This document shows positions 62,701-63,568 of a stretch of 64,000 nt of DNA, piece by piece. Source of the DNA: Meandrina meandrites (taxonomy: Eukaryota > Cnidaria > Anthozoa > Scleractinia > Meandrinidae). Position 1 is the first letter of the stretch; the number at the start of each line of letters is the position of its first letter. The translations under genes and the position numbers were made by a program. The stretch covers positions 1,284,001 to 1,348,000 of the forward strand of contig OY855915.1 of the NCBI GenBank assembly GCA_963693305.1. The letters are read 5' to 3'. The notes under the pieces are model-generated. The model saw only the letters and a list, made by a program, of their open reading frames with translations. It searched no databases and was not told where the DNA came from.

Positions 62701-63546
62701 CCGAAGGTTGAGGCTGATAACGCTTACCGAGACCTTGATTATTCCAGGTATCACAAAAACCGAATCTAATAATTGTTTTATTATACATTGTTTTCAATAA
62801 CGCAAATCGCGAATCGACGAACCATGTTTTTACTTCGCCAAGTGTGTGCAAGATGCCTCTCGACATTCTCTTGGAAATCATGCATTGCGCGCGCAACCTA
62901 CAGATTATTAACTAATCTGCTAGCAGATTATTGAATCATCTGTAGGTTGCGTTGATTCCCAGAAATAACTGTAGGCTCTTAGCCAATTAGAAGACAGAAA
63001 GTGACTACAATGTGTAATAATACAGCATAGGGACCTTCCTATCGTTTAATTGGTTGATTTCAAATCTGAGTACGGTGGACTGAAAAGTAGTTTATTGAGT
63101 AATAACAAAAAAAATACTATTGAAAAACTATACCTGCCAGTTATTCTGATTCTATTGCTAGTGAATAAGAAACTTAAACATTTTTACCGCCGAAACCAAA
63201 TTGCGTTGCACTTACTGCACTGACGCAGCCCTGCTTGACTAACTCTTGGGAGATGGGGGAGCAGACTACGAGTATACCGATAGTAGAGGTTTATTTTAGA
63301 AATCCGAAACGACTGGTGAATTTCGAACTTCCTTCTACATCGACTAATATATGTTCACTCTTCGTTATCAGATATGCGTTAATGTTAGACTGTTGGAAGG
63401 AGGCACCTGACGAGCGGCCATCATTTGAACAACTGGTATCAACATTGGAGACGATGATGACAGCGGGCACGCCTTATTACGATTTTGACAAGCTGGATGA
63501 GACCAACGCCTGCTACAGTGAGGCACAACCCAACAGCGACAAGTGA
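9307..63546 (+). CDS. Receptor tyrosine kinase with CUB, F5/8C-like and 11 tandem VGCYKD domains (whole gene span, 26 exons)
   Basis: Single-pass membrane receptor kinase predicted from in-frame GT-AG exons. Domain order by residue, if every exon is used: signal peptide 1-17, CUB1 18-137, CUB2 138-252, F5/8 type C-like 253-395, eleven 96-residue VGCYKD repeats 396-1451, linker 1452-1472, transmembrane 1480-1502, kinase about 1538-2060, tail to 2085. Kinase landmarks seen: G1545-x-G1547-xx-G1550, K1585 in VAIK, E1602 in helix C, HRDLAARN with D1923, D1941 of DFG, and [16 protein letters not shown] and PIKWMAPE are tyrosine-kinase signatures, and the kinase is closest by eye to the FGFR/PDGFR-type split kinases. 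The ligand is unknown; CUB and discoidin-type domains usually bind proteins or carbohydrates outside the cell. The start at 9307 is the first in-frame ATG with a signal peptide and has purine -3 and G +4. Exon use in the repeat array, and the 5' UTR, cannot be established from sequence. Confidence 0.85.
9390..9443. repeat. (TTTA)n microsatellite in intron 1
   Basis: About thirteen uninterrupted TTTA units lie about 30 bp downstream of the exon 1 donor. Confidence 0.95.
9457..9504. repeat. Perfect 22-bp inverted repeat with 4-nt loop
   Basis: GCACAAACAAGATAGTCACA begins the left arm (9457-9478). The loop is CATT (9479-9482), and the right arm (9483-9504) is an exact reverse complement. It lies in intron 1 next to the TTTA microsatellite. 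It could be a remnant of a foldback transposon, a recent inverted duplication, or a short hairpin RNA source. The 48-nt total is shorter than usual animal microRNA precursors. Confidence 0.85.
9505..10823. other. Intron 1 remainder, nothing recognised
   Basis: AT-rich sequence with short unconvincing frames (9618-9812, 10566-10895). The second of these overlaps exon 2 out of frame. No repeat family was recognised. Confidence 0.4.
10824..10978 (+). CDS. Exon 2: first half of CUB domain 1
   Basis: Starts after a CTGTTACAG acceptor and reads [20 protein letters not shown], then [20 protein letters not shown] and onward to NFQSFS. The CUB hallmarks are visible: first Cys, G-x-F-x-SPxYP-x-NY, second Cys followed by an aromatic-x-I strand, and a hydrophobic beta strand. 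It ends at a GTAGGA donor in phase 0. CUB domains are extracellular ligand- or protein-binding beta-sandwiches. Confidence 0.85.
11340..11985. other. Intron 2 segment, nothing recognised
   Basis: Contains GTCATACGACGTCATAAG and GCCGCCATTTTGG words, which recur in the foldback-type repeats elsewhere in the window (about 12650-12690, 19090-19190), so it is probably repeat-derived. A short antisense frame at 11599-11799 has no recognisable motif. Confidence 0.35.
11986..12573. mobile_element. Pogo/Tigger-like nonautonomous element
   Basis: The left end CAGTCGACTCCCGATAACTC and the right end, containing GGTTCGAGTTATCGGAAGTC, are inverted relative to each other. TTCGAGTTATCGAG-type words recur inside at about 12031, 12393, 12467 and 12550. 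Ends resembling CAGTNGACTCnCGnTAACTCGAA are characteristic of pogo-superfamily elements in animals. No transposase frame is present, so it is a MITE-like deletion derivative. Confidence 0.6.
12994..13198 (+). CDS. Exon 3: second half of CUB domain 1
   Basis: Begins after AATATCAG and reads [20 protein letters not shown], then a third and fourth CUB cysteine ([10 protein letters not shown] and IKRICG), and closes with a [18 protein letters not shown] strand. The [12 protein letters not shown] and N-x-GF pattern is typical of the CUB second half. With exon 2 it gives the usual four cysteines. The donor is GTGAGT, phase 1. Confidence 0.88.
13480..13537. repeat. (AT)n microsatellite
   Basis: About 29 uninterrupted AT units in intron 3. 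Confidence 0.95.
13600..14103. repeat. Degenerate tandem unit with A-rich end
   Basis: Four loose copies of a unit containing AACAG-ATCCC-AA-GGGCC-TGAA occur (about 13840, 13890, 13930, 14000). They are followed at 14077-14103 by a run of 27 A. A TTCGCCCATTCGGGCTTCCTC block at about 13603 precedes them. The A run suggests a retroposed tail, but no coding region is visible. Confidence 0.4.
14316..14339. repeat. Short (TA)n microsatellite
   Basis: A run of twelve TA units in intron 3. Confidence 0.9.
14408..14551. mobile_element. Near-perfect foldback element
   Basis: The left arm starts ACATAGATTTATGGAGTCGG and the right arm is its complement ending CATAAATCTATGT. Both arms carry CAAAACCATTTAATCGCT and GAGTTTCATGCCT in opposite orientation. 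The short centre is around GATGATTGCCTCGC. Arms of about 60 bp with almost no mismatches suggest a recent origin. Confidence 0.8.
15376..15720 (+). CDS. Exon 4: CUB domain 2
   Basis: A complete CUB domain in a single 345-nt exon: [20 protein letters not shown], then [14 protein letters not shown], a [11 protein letters not shown] block, [15 protein letters not shown], and a closing strand [13 protein letters not shown]. Four cysteines and the SPNYP and [13 protein letters not shown] positions fit the family. It is phase 1 on both sides. The donor is GTTAGA, weaker than the consensus GTRAGT. It is followed by the discoidin-like exons. Confidence 0.88.
16466..16516. repeat. (AAT)n microsatellite
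   Basis: Seventeen AAT/ATA triplets in intron 4. Confidence 0.95.
16517..17518. other. Intron 4 remainder
   Basis: A block containing GTCACAGTTCTGTTATGAGAAACAACACAA occurs twice, at about 16590 and 17062. The spacing of about 470 bp suggests a partial intronic duplication. No exon was recognised. Confidence 0.4.
17519..17805 (+). CDS. Exon 5: first part of F5/8 type C (discoidin)-like domain
   Basis: Reads [20 protein letters not shown], then [25 protein letters not shown], and [15 protein letters not shown] with [16 protein letters not shown]. This is the LG-SG-I/SASS, GAW-P, LQVDLG-like and ITAVATQG series of discoidin domains. I place the start after the AG at 17517-17518 because that alone keeps phase 1 from exon 4; an alternative start a few codons upstream would add ECPNL but break phase. 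The donor is a nonconsensus GTTTGT, phase 0. Confidence 0.75.
18274..18415 (+). CDS. Exon 6: second part of F5/8 type C-like domain
   Basis: Begins after TTGTTGCAG with [20 protein letters not shown] and ends [25 protein letters not shown]. The FSGN-N, V-N-L/IEP, ARYIRI-P and LRVE-YG landmarks match the discoidin C-terminal half. The usual terminal cysteine after YG is Arg here, and the predicted N-terminal exon start also lacks its cysteine partner. The donor is GTAAGT, phase 1. Confidence 0.82.
18416..19671. other. Intron 6, start of duplicated intron sequence
   Basis: From about 19400 the sequence resembles the DNA upstream of the later array exons (words such as TATTTCAGTATGTAGAAATG, and GCACGCTCTC shortly before the acceptor). 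The part at 19030-19190 has GCCATATTG, GGCCGGCGTTTC and GACGTCAT words shared with 12600-12690, so a common dispersed repeat is likely. Confidence 0.5.
19672..19959 (+). CDS. Array exon 1: VGCYKD repeat domain
   Basis: 288 nt, phase 1-1, after TTCTTTAG and before GTGAGA. Encodes a 96-residue module starting [20 protein letters not shown] and ending ANQVYLIK, with four cysteines (GCYKD, AKCAV, GQCAA, TACKA). The GCYxD start and regularly spaced aromatic/glycine positions suggest a WSC- or PAN/apple-like extracellular fold, but I cannot assign a family with certainty. An N-R-S glycosylation sequon follows the GCYKD motif. Residues diverging from the other copies include SV-P at the SRSDP position and SIF for SMF. 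Confidence 0.8.
20200..20960. repeat. Intron block duplicated at 27240-30630
   Basis: From GAGCGAGCGAATTCACTCGCTCGG (about 20220) to TTTTAAGAGGTTTAAAG (about 20810) and CATTTCAGTATGTAGAAATG, this block matches 27250-27478 plus 29711-30640. The later copy carries two transposon insertions. It serves as the empty-site reference for both. Confidence 0.75.
20650..20755 (-). mobile_element. tRNA-derived SINE-like segment, antisense
   Basis: On the minus strand, TTAGCTCAATGCGCTGGTAT resembles an A box and GAGTTCAACACA, about 45 bases on, a degenerate B box. No acceptor stem closes, so it is not a functional tRNA. The same segment recurs at about 29890-30000 in the duplicated intron. Confidence 0.4.
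21274..21366 (+). pseudogene. Truncated VGCYKD array exon
   Basis: After an intact TTCTTTAG acceptor, the frame reads [20 protein letters not shown], then EGPDC, and reaches a TGA shortly after. Homology to the 288-nt exon stops near 21346, where it joins sequence matching the upstream intron of another copy (GAAATGACTTGGAAGAAAAC, as at about 19455). A deletion has therefore fused the first quarter of an exon to the next intron. There is no donor in the expected place, so inclusion would truncate the receptor. Its upstream intron matches that of array exons 6 and 11. Confidence 0.8.
21558..21845 (+). CDS. Array exon 2: VGCYKD repeat domain
   Basis: 288 nt, phase 1-1, donor GTGAAA. Reads [20 protein letters not shown] to SNQVYLIK with all four cysteines. 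It is the most divergent full copy: MLKRS after [37 protein letters not shown] and PRSN. Together with array exon 1 it has YVPVG instead of YVSVG, so these two are the older or separately evolving members. It has no glycosylation sequon in the hot spot. Confidence 0.8.
22126..22330. mobile_element. PiggyBac-like TTAA MITE fragment
   Basis: Starts TTAACCCTATTCAGACCGGG and contains GTCACGTGGGGTGATGGCGT and CCGCCATCTTGGATCCGC, which is the 24377-24907 element in reverse complement internally. The right end is not clear, so it is a rearranged or truncated copy. Confidence 0.55.
22635..22922 (+). CDS. Array exon 3: VGCYKD repeat domain
   Basis: 288 nt, phase 1-1, GTGAGA donor. Reads [20 protein letters not shown] to ANEVYLIK. 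It shares the block [20 protein letters not shown] with array exon 6, although its neighbours differ. It also has ACKNDGEGG where most copies have ACKADGEGG. The acceptor ATTATG makes the junction codon Asp instead of Gly. Four cysteines are present. Confidence 0.8.
23411..23698 (+). CDS. Array exon 4: VGCYKD repeat domain
   Basis: 288 nt, phase 1-1. The acceptor is TTCTTAAG, slightly altered from the TTCTTTAG of its siblings. Reads [20 protein letters not shown] to [13 protein letters not shown] replaces GCYKD and creates an N-D-T sequon. Other changes are [15 protein letters not shown] and VYLTK. All four cysteines remain, and the donor is GTGAGA. Confidence 0.8.
23810..23865 (+). repeat. 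Edge of dispersed intronic module
   Basis: GTATTGCGTGACGCATCCCG followed by TAATACGGGACTTAA marks the same join that begins the longer copies at about 32938 and 42632. Here only the first 50 or so bases are kept before other sequence starts. Confidence 0.55.
23944..24045 (+). repeat. Tandem duplication of about 50 bp
   Basis: Two adjacent copies of a unit containing GCGCGGTTCTTGCTCTGCA-GGGATTTAT differ at a few positions. The sequence is open in one frame on each strand, but nothing marks it as coding. Confidence 0.7.
24240..25740. repeat. Three-unit long tandem repeat
   Basis: Units marked by ACGTCAGCCATGGAATGC recur at about 24272, 25092 and 25574. Each is followed by GCTTTCACTTTCGCTACGTG-like sequence and TTCGCCAGAAGC. 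The first interval is lengthened by the piggyBac-like element. It lies between array exons 4 and 5. There is no coding content. Confidence 0.7.
24377..24907. mobile_element. PiggyBac-like MITE with TTAA ends
   Basis: Begins TTAACCCTATTCAGACCGG and ends CCCAGTATGAATAGGGTTAA, i.e. inverted CCCTATTCA termini each abutting TTAA. TTAA target duplication and CCCT-type ends are typical of the piggyBac superfamily. The interior holds AAGATGGCGGATCC and CACGTGACGTATAT words but no transposase. Related copies lie at 22126 and 49840. Confidence 0.75.
26030..26125 (+). repeat. Dispersed intron repeat, copy also at 45950-46065
   Basis: CCCGAGTACGTTCCATTACAG, TTTGACAGTC-TAGCCGGACATTTGG and AATCCTGTAATGCTT occur in the same order near 45985-46055. 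It is probably the 5' part of a retroelement or another nonautonomous repeat. Confidence 0.6.
26705..26992 (+). CDS. Array exon 5: VGCYKD repeat domain
   Basis: 288 nt, phase 1-1. Reads [20 protein letters not shown] to ANEVYLIK. With array exon 10 it shares YIS, SNS after GCYKDT, and [10 protein letters not shown]. An N-S-T sequon sits in the hot spot. The donor is GTTAGA, so read-through gives an immediate in-frame TAG; most siblings have GTGAG. Four cysteines are present. Confidence 0.8.
27653..28000 (+). CDS. Unassigned ORF inside the hAT-like element
   Basis: From the ATG at 27653 (context AAACAAAATGG), the frame reads [20 protein letters not shown], then an acidic serine stretch [10 protein letters not shown] and a basic segment. 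It stops at about 28000. It resembles no family I know. It may be a first exon of a former transposon gene, a captured host exon, or chance. The acidic Ser/Asp cluster followed by Arg/Lys-rich sequence is compositionally plausible for a nuclear protein but proves nothing. Confidence 0.3.
   Translation, partial: ASKITSTSEVNTGFLSSVSIPNLRQGLLEHFFEGSHGSEDDSSDSDVCSSIFLRQMQSRRLVRHVVRGITQWSKQFTKRFTAQRYGQPKNKECQPKKEKPYFCRNTIVYAISTFP
28165..28868. repeat. Large internal foldback with 300-bp arms
   Basis: The left arm begins TATGGAAAGATCGGAAACTC and the right arm ends with its near complement GAGTTTCCGATCTTTCCATA. Complementary landmarks include GAAAATACAGCATATG and GCATTCTCAAGATTATTTAG. The centre is near 28525. 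The arms differ by many substitutions, so the structure is not very recent. It lies within the hAT-like element. Confidence 0.8.
29890..30000 (-). mobile_element. tRNA-derived SINE-like segment, duplicated copy
   Basis: Paralogue of the 20650-20755 segment, carried by duplication of the intron rather than by a fresh insertion. The A-box-like TTAGCTCAATGCGCCGGTAT is retained on the minus strand. Confidence 0.4.
30008..30410. mobile_element. TA-flanked MITE (Tc1/mariner-like)
   Basis: A 28-base perfect terminal inverted repeat starting CAGCTATTTCAATTAACGTT, with TA on each outer side (30006-30007 and 30411-30412). The corresponding intron at about 20765 lacks it. Size and TA duplication suggest a Tc1/mariner-type nonautonomous element. 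The frame at 30098-30304 has no recognisable content. Confidence 0.85.
30931..31218 (+). CDS. Array exon 6: VGCYKD repeat domain
   Basis: 288 nt, phase 1-1, acceptor ATTTTTTTAG. Reads [20 protein letters not shown] to [14 protein letters not shown] and SYFSRSDP are private changes. The central block [18 protein letters not shown] is shared with array exon 3, while its upstream intron matches array exon 11. PWAN replaces PSAN. The donor is GTTAGA, with an in-frame TAG on read-through. Confidence 0.8.
31219..32524. other. Intron between array exons 6 and 7
   Basis: The first 170 bp and the last 550 bp are copies of the sequence flanking other array exons. The middle (about 31380-31980) is unrelated AT-rich DNA without recognised features. 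Confidence 0.5.
32525..32812 (+). CDS. Array exon 7: VGCYKD repeat domain
   Basis: 288 nt, phase 1-1, GTGAGT donor. Reads [20 protein letters not shown] to [29 protein letters not shown] and the N-T-T sequon group it with array exons 8 and 9 as the youngest subfamily. Its nucleotide sequence differs from exon 9 at only a handful of positions. Four cysteines are present. Confidence 0.82.
32938..34350 (+). repeat. Dispersed intronic module, long copy
   Basis: Starts at the GCGTGACGCATCCCGTCATG join and includes CATATTTATGTTGCATACAG, CCATGGCAACATTTTTTTG, TCTCTGAACTTATTCAAGC, GAATATGAATTTTTTAACGG and AAGTCGCAAAACTAGGCATT. The same ordered landmarks are found at 40735-41310 and 42632-43540, and inverted at 45340-45895. 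No ends typical of a transposon were identified; it may have spread with the exon duplications. Confidence 0.7.
34772..35059 (+). CDS. Array exon 8: VGCYKD repeat domain lacking one cysteine
   Basis: 288 nt, phase 1-1, GTGAGG donor. Reads [20 protein letters not shown] to ANEVYLIK. The second conserved cysteine is replaced by Tyr ([11 protein letters not shown] in place of TGC), leaving three cysteines and one presumably unpaired. Other changes are GQCVAS and YGTTTACK. It clearly belongs with array exons 7 and 9. It could be tolerated, could form an intermolecular disulfide, or could be an allele drifting under relaxed constraint. Confidence 0.82.
35202..35352 (+). pseudogene. 3' tail of a non-LTR retrotransposon ORF
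   Basis: The frame reads [20 protein letters not shown], then [10 protein letters not shown] and ends KVKEHFYL before TAA. The G-RSF-AA-x-x-NSLP pattern is the usual end of LINE-type ORF2 proteins, comparable with the tails at 50333-50845 and 1161. It is followed by 3'-UTR-like AT-rich DNA and triplet repeats, so it is a heavily 5'-truncated insertion. Confidence 0.65.
35516..35735. repeat. (ATT)n / (TTA)n microsatellites
   Basis: A first run of ATT triplets (about 35516-35556) is followed by a second, longer run (about 35652-35733) after an A run. They are probably the 3' end repeats of the neighbouring retrotransposon fragment, duplicated or expanded. Confidence 0.9.
35932..35955. repeat. 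Poly(G) run
   Basis: About 21 G with one flanking A, in the intron between array exons 8 and 9. Such a run is a possible assembly weak point. Confidence 0.85.
35960..39640. other. Unannotated part of the intron between array exons 8 and 9
   Basis: Includes a degenerate tandem repeat of about 20 bp units around CCAGTTAGCCTAAATAGCA (about 37100-37320). Elsewhere it has only short frames without motifs (38977-39264, and 39060-39254 antisense). The block 35200-40735 splits an otherwise contiguous copy of the dispersed module, so it is probably one or more insertions. Confidence 0.4.
39740..40190. repeat. Repeat with (GGAC)n core
   Basis: GAGCCCGCGAT occurs twice (about 39744 and 39826). A run of seven GGAC units sits at about 39978-40006, followed by GCGCGCTTCGCGCGCC and another GAGCCCGCAATACGG. 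This looks like a nonautonomous repeat with internal palindromes. Confidence 0.5.
40735..41310 (+). repeat. Dispersed intronic module, second copy
   Basis: Begins CCCGCGTCCTAATACGGGAC and follows the order of the copy at 32938. It is cut by the MITE at 41316, after which homology resumes near 41638 at the position corresponding to about 34171. It contains a short poly(C) run near 40910. Confidence 0.65.
41316..41632. mobile_element. MITE with inverted GACGGGGATGCT ends
   Basis: The left end has GACTCCCATATGGAAAGGAC followed by GGGGATGCT, and the right end has AGCATCCCCGTCCATTTCATATGGGAG. The interior carries repeated CCTAAAAGAGAC and CTAAGCGAGACC words. Compared with the module at 32938-34350, this insertion replaces about 640 bp. 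Confidence 0.7.
42220..42507 (+). CDS. Array exon 9: VGCYKD repeat domain
   Basis: 288 nt, phase 1-1, GTGAGG donor. Reads [20 protein letters not shown] to DNEVYLIK. Private changes are [15 protein letters not shown] and PSDNEV; otherwise it is nearly identical to array exon 7. The four cysteines and the N-T-T sequon are retained. Upstream and downstream introns match those of array exons 7 and 8. Confidence 0.82.
42632..43540 (+). repeat. Dispersed intronic module, third copy
   Basis: Same landmarks as the copy at 32938. A 40-60 bp segment containing GAATATGAATTTTTTAACGG is internally duplicated (about 43148 and 43248). A poly(C) run lies near 42828. Confidence 0.65.
43541..45330. other. 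Intron stretch, nothing recognised
   Basis: AT-rich DNA with a few short frames (for example 45076-45330) lacking known motifs. Repeats of GGTATAAAA-like words occur near 44340-44480. No transposon ends were identified. Confidence 0.4.
45340..45895 (-). repeat. Dispersed intronic module, inverted copy
   Basis: Landmarks of the 32938 module appear as reverse complements in reverse order: CCGTTAAAAAAAATTCATATTCG, AATGCCTAGTTTTGCGACTT, and CCATATTTATGTTGCATGCA on the minus strand, ending in AAGAGTCTCTGACTG-type sequence. It is the only copy in this orientation. Confidence 0.7.
46062..46470 (+). pseudogene. Non-LTR reverse transcriptase fragment
   Basis: The frame reads [20 protein letters not shown], then [34 protein letters not shown] and ends GVPQGTIL. 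The [13 protein letters not shown] and GVPQG motifs are the reverse-transcriptase fingers/palm of LINE-type (CR1/Jockey-like) elements. The N-terminal endonuclease and everything past GVPQG, including the catalytic YxDD, are missing, so it is an inactive fragment. Confidence 0.85.
46479..46920. mobile_element. Palindromic foldback element
   Basis: The left end ACCGGCCGGTCAATTTTCGG and the right end, containing GCCGAAAATTGACCGGTG, face each other. Complementary blocks such as TTTCATTTTCTCTACAGAAG and AAATACAAAAATCGTATTTG match across about 150 bp. The loop holds unrelated AT-rich DNA. It separates the LINE fragment from the BEL/Pao remnant. Confidence 0.75.
47715..47981 (+). pseudogene. BEL/Pao gag-like segment
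   Basis: The frame contains [20 protein letters not shown] and [20 protein letters not shown]. The A-x-x-L-x-x-RYGNPxxI and L-x-F-x-x-x-L pattern matches the gag-like region (DUF1759-type) of Pao elements. It ends at a stop; a second related piece ([16 protein letters not shown]) follows in another frame near 48045. Confidence 0.65.
48261..49019 (+). pseudogene. BEL/Pao zinc-knuckle and aspartic-protease segment
   Basis: Residues after the Ser/Pro-rich start contain [20 protein letters not shown] and the cysteine/histidine cluster CN-K-C-Q-KH-T-LH, a zinc-knuckle-like array. [20 protein letters not shown] then follows, resembling the DUF1758 retropepsin where A-LLDxGS/ST is the active-site region. 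The reading frame shifts after about 48900, with continuation in the frame ending at 49329. Confidence 0.7.
49840..50160. mobile_element. PiggyBac-like MITE, partial copy inside BEL/Pao
   Basis: Shares CATGGCAACGTCATTTTGAC, TTTTTCCAAATTTGTAATTT, AAGATGGCGGATCC (duplicated here) and TGTGACGTCATCA with the 24377-24907 element. Both TTAACCCTATTC ends are absent, so the copy is internal or decayed. Confidence 0.65.
50170..50345 (+). pseudogene. BEL/Pao reverse-transcriptase fragment with YVDD
   Basis: Reads [20 protein letters not shown], then [16 protein letters not shown]. The F-YVDDGL motif is the catalytic box of Pao-type reverse transcriptases. The frame is cut at about 50345 where LINE-type sequence begins. 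Confidence 0.75.
50345..51045 (+). pseudogene. Non-LTR retrotransposon 3' end inserted in BEL/Pao
   Basis: The frame 50333-50845 reads [20 protein letters not shown], then [34 protein letters not shown] and [19 protein letters not shown]. This is the C-terminal part of a LINE-type ORF2. It is followed by a short 3' UTR ending in AATAAACTTTATTCTATTCTG. BEL/Pao homology resumes at about 51050, so this is a nested insertion. Confidence 0.8.
51050..51526 (+). pseudogene. BEL/Pao C-terminal remnants
   Basis: The frame from 51122 contains [20 protein letters not shown] and [20 protein letters not shown], matching the reverse-transcriptase thumb/connection region of Pao elements (L-V-R-LGL-W). Further on, [19 protein letters not shown] resembles the extreme C-terminus (W-A-RV-V-PG-DG-VR). 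The RNase H and most of the integrase are missing between them. Confidence 0.65.
52143..52430 (+). CDS. Array exon 10: VGCYKD repeat domain
   Basis: 288 nt, phase 1-1, GTGAGA donor. Reads [20 protein letters not shown] to ANQVYLIK. It pairs with array exon 5 ([16 protein letters not shown]). Private changes are [24 protein letters not shown] and [10 protein letters not shown]. The sequon seen in exon 5 is lost (N-S-A). Four cysteines are present. Confidence 0.8.
52970..53257 (+). CDS. Array exon 11: VGCYKD repeat domain
   Basis: 288 nt, phase 1-1, GTGAGA donor; the last copy before the membrane exons. Reads [20 protein letters not shown] to ANQVYLIK. Private changes are [16 protein letters not shown] and GYRMFAV. 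Its upstream intron matches those of array exon 6 and of the truncated copy at 21274. Four cysteines are present. Confidence 0.82.
53258..54082. other. Intron after the array
   Basis: Array-type flanking sequence fades by about 53460. GCAGATCGGGTGTATTGGAC at about 53808 is almost the reverse complement of a stretch at about 18905-18927 on the other side of the array. No exon was recognised before 54083. Confidence 0.5.
54083..54145 (+). CDS. Linker exon before the transmembrane segment
   Basis: 63 nt between a TTTTTTGCAG acceptor and a GTATGA donor, phase 1-1, reading [20 protein letters not shown]. It is Ser/Thr-rich with no cysteine, suitable as a flexible juxtamembrane stalk. The call rests on phase and splice signals rather than on homology, so it is less certain than its neighbours; skipping it would also keep frame. 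Confidence 0.6.
54385..54735. mobile_element. Foldback element
   Basis: TATTCCACTCGTGCTTGTTGG and TTGGATATGAGATCG on the left face CATCTCATATCCAACGCACG and CTCGTGGAATA on the right, around a centre near 54630. Outer complementary blocks include TCAGCCATTATTAAAA-like and ACTAATGGCTGA sequences. The overlapping frames on both strands are by-products of the palindrome. Confidence 0.7.
54965..55106 (+). CDS. Transmembrane and juxtamembrane exon
   Basis: Begins after TTTCTTTTAG; the frame reads [20 protein letters not shown] then [21 protein letters not shown] hydrophobic stretch of about 23 residues is followed by a dense Arg/Lys stop-transfer cluster, fixing the type I orientation with the kinase inside. 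N-N-S near the membrane is a potential glycosylation site. The donor is GTAAGG, phase 2. Confidence 0.85.
55755..55960 (+). CDS. Kinase exon: glycine loop and VAIK
   Basis: Starts after TTCCTTTAG. Encodes the juxtamembrane end and N-lobe: [20 protein letters not shown] with the GxGxxG loop, a long beta2-beta3 connection ([19 protein letters not shown]) and VVAIKVLL with the ATP-anchoring Lys. The [11 protein letters not shown] form is shared with FGFR- and RET-like kinases. The donor is GTGAGC, phase 1. Confidence 0.9.
56165..56458 (+). mobile_element. tRNA-derived SINE with 11-bp target-site duplication
   Basis: The head contains GCGGTGGCCTAATGGTTAGT (A box) and GGTCCGGGTTCGAGTCCTGG (B box), about 74 bp of tRNA-like sequence. 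A conserved body follows, with GGGTATCGGCGAATTTACTG and GGGGTAACCCTGCGATGGAC. The tail is GTAAGGAGACTTACCTT. ACAACGGGATG flanks both sides (56154-56164 and 56459-56469), a perfect duplication showing a retroposed insertion. It lies in a kinase intron, in sense orientation. Confidence 0.9.
56736..57833. mobile_element. Putative element with 38-bp inverted ends
   Basis: ATGTTTCGATGAATCGTTCA at 56736 and its inverted counterpart ending ACGATTCATCGAAACGTCAT at about 57834 extend through TCATTTTCAAATTC. The 1.1 kb interior has a poly(G) run (about 56892-56913) and no recognisable transposase. Confidence 0.6.
57834..58536. other. Kinase intron remainder
   Basis: TTATCTAATC-type repeats lie near 57925-57965. 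A frame at 58205-58495 has no recognised motif. Nothing else was seen. Confidence 0.4.
58537..58721 (+). CDS. Kinase exon: helix C to hinge
   Basis: After TTTCTCAG, reads [20 protein letters not shown], then [11 protein letters not shown], an [20 protein letters not shown] hinge and helix D. The helix C Glu is in NEIELMK, and SHRNVV and LIMEY-GDLL-WL are standard receptor-kinase landmarks. The hinge form ME-Y-GDL resembles FGFR/PDGFR-type kinases. The donor is GTAGGT, phase 0. Confidence 0.9.
59325..59480 (-). pseudogene. Possible LINE ORF tail fragment, antisense
   Basis: Minus-strand residues [20 protein letters not shown] followed by LTPDKSYL recall the FKILLLTFK-ING-AP-YL segment of LINE C-termini. 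It is short, with no other motif, so this is a weak call. Confidence 0.35.
59525..60307 (+). CDS. Kinase exon: giant kinase insert and helix E start
   Basis: One 783-nt, phase 0 exon of 261 residues. It starts [20 protein letters not shown], carries a Lys/Asp-rich stretch, then 72 consecutive Glu/Gly residues (59786-60001) and a Gln/Glu-rich part. It ends [20 protein letters not shown], which is helix E of the kinase C-lobe. The first 240 or so residues therefore sit between helices D and E, where split kinases hold their insert. FGFR inserts are usually about 15 residues and PDGFR-type about 100. Read-through of the tract is supported by the open frame and by kinase sequence on both sides. 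Confidence 0.85.
59786..60001 (+). repeat. Coding (GAA/GGA)n microsatellite
   Basis: 216 bases of uninterrupted GAA and GGA triplets, in frame as Glu and Gly. GAA-GGA alternates at both ends and a pure GAA block lies in the middle. CAA/GAA-rich sequence follows to about 60110. Confidence 0.95.
60691..60902 (+). CDS. Kinase exon: catalytic loop, DFG and activation segment
   Basis: After TTCTAACACAG, reads [20 protein letters not shown], then [40 protein letters not shown] and [11 protein letters not shown] is the receptor-tyrosine-kinase catalytic loop, DFG binds metal, and PIKWMAPE is the P+1 region. The activation segment has one tyrosine (DEIYEV) where FGFR-type kinases have a YY pair. The donor is GTAAGT, phase 2. 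Confidence 0.93.
61606..61646 (+). CDS. Kinase mini-exon: [13 protein letters not shown]
   Basis: 41 nt between TTTTTTCCAG and GTAAGA, restoring [15 protein letters not shown] across the junctions. This is helix F of the kinase fold ([11 protein letters not shown]). It is short, but the conservation and phases 2 and 1 make it certain. Confidence 0.92.
62002..62098 (+). CDS. Kinase exon: GGIPYPGV to helix H
   Basis: Begins after CCTTTAAG with [20 protein letters not shown] and continues [19 protein letters not shown] and GYRMDKP-C-EL are typical of FGFR-class C-lobes. The donor is GTAAGT, phase 2. Confidence 0.92.
62632..62782. repeat. Foldback element
   Basis: Arms with AATTATTGGATGACTTTTTC and TCTGGAATAATCAAGGTC on the left, and the complementary GACCTTGATTATTCCAGGT and CTAATAATTG on the right, around a loop near 62705. 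Confidence 0.75.
62893..62955. repeat. Short hairpin
   Basis: GCAACCTACAGATTATTAAC and AATCATCTGTAGGTTGC form arms around an AATCTGCTAGCAGATT centre, which is itself palindromic. Confidence 0.7.
63372..63546 (+). CDS. Last exon: end of kinase and C-terminal tail
   Basis: After CGTTATCAG, reads [20 protein letters not shown], then [10 protein letters not shown], finishing the kinase C-lobe (CW-P-RP-F-L). A short tail [10 protein letters not shown]...[10 protein letters not shown] then ends in TGA. Tail tyrosines YYDF and CYSEA are candidate phosphotyrosine docking sites. Confidence 0.92.
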
Positions 63547-63568
63547 ATCAGTTTTTGAGATCGATGCA

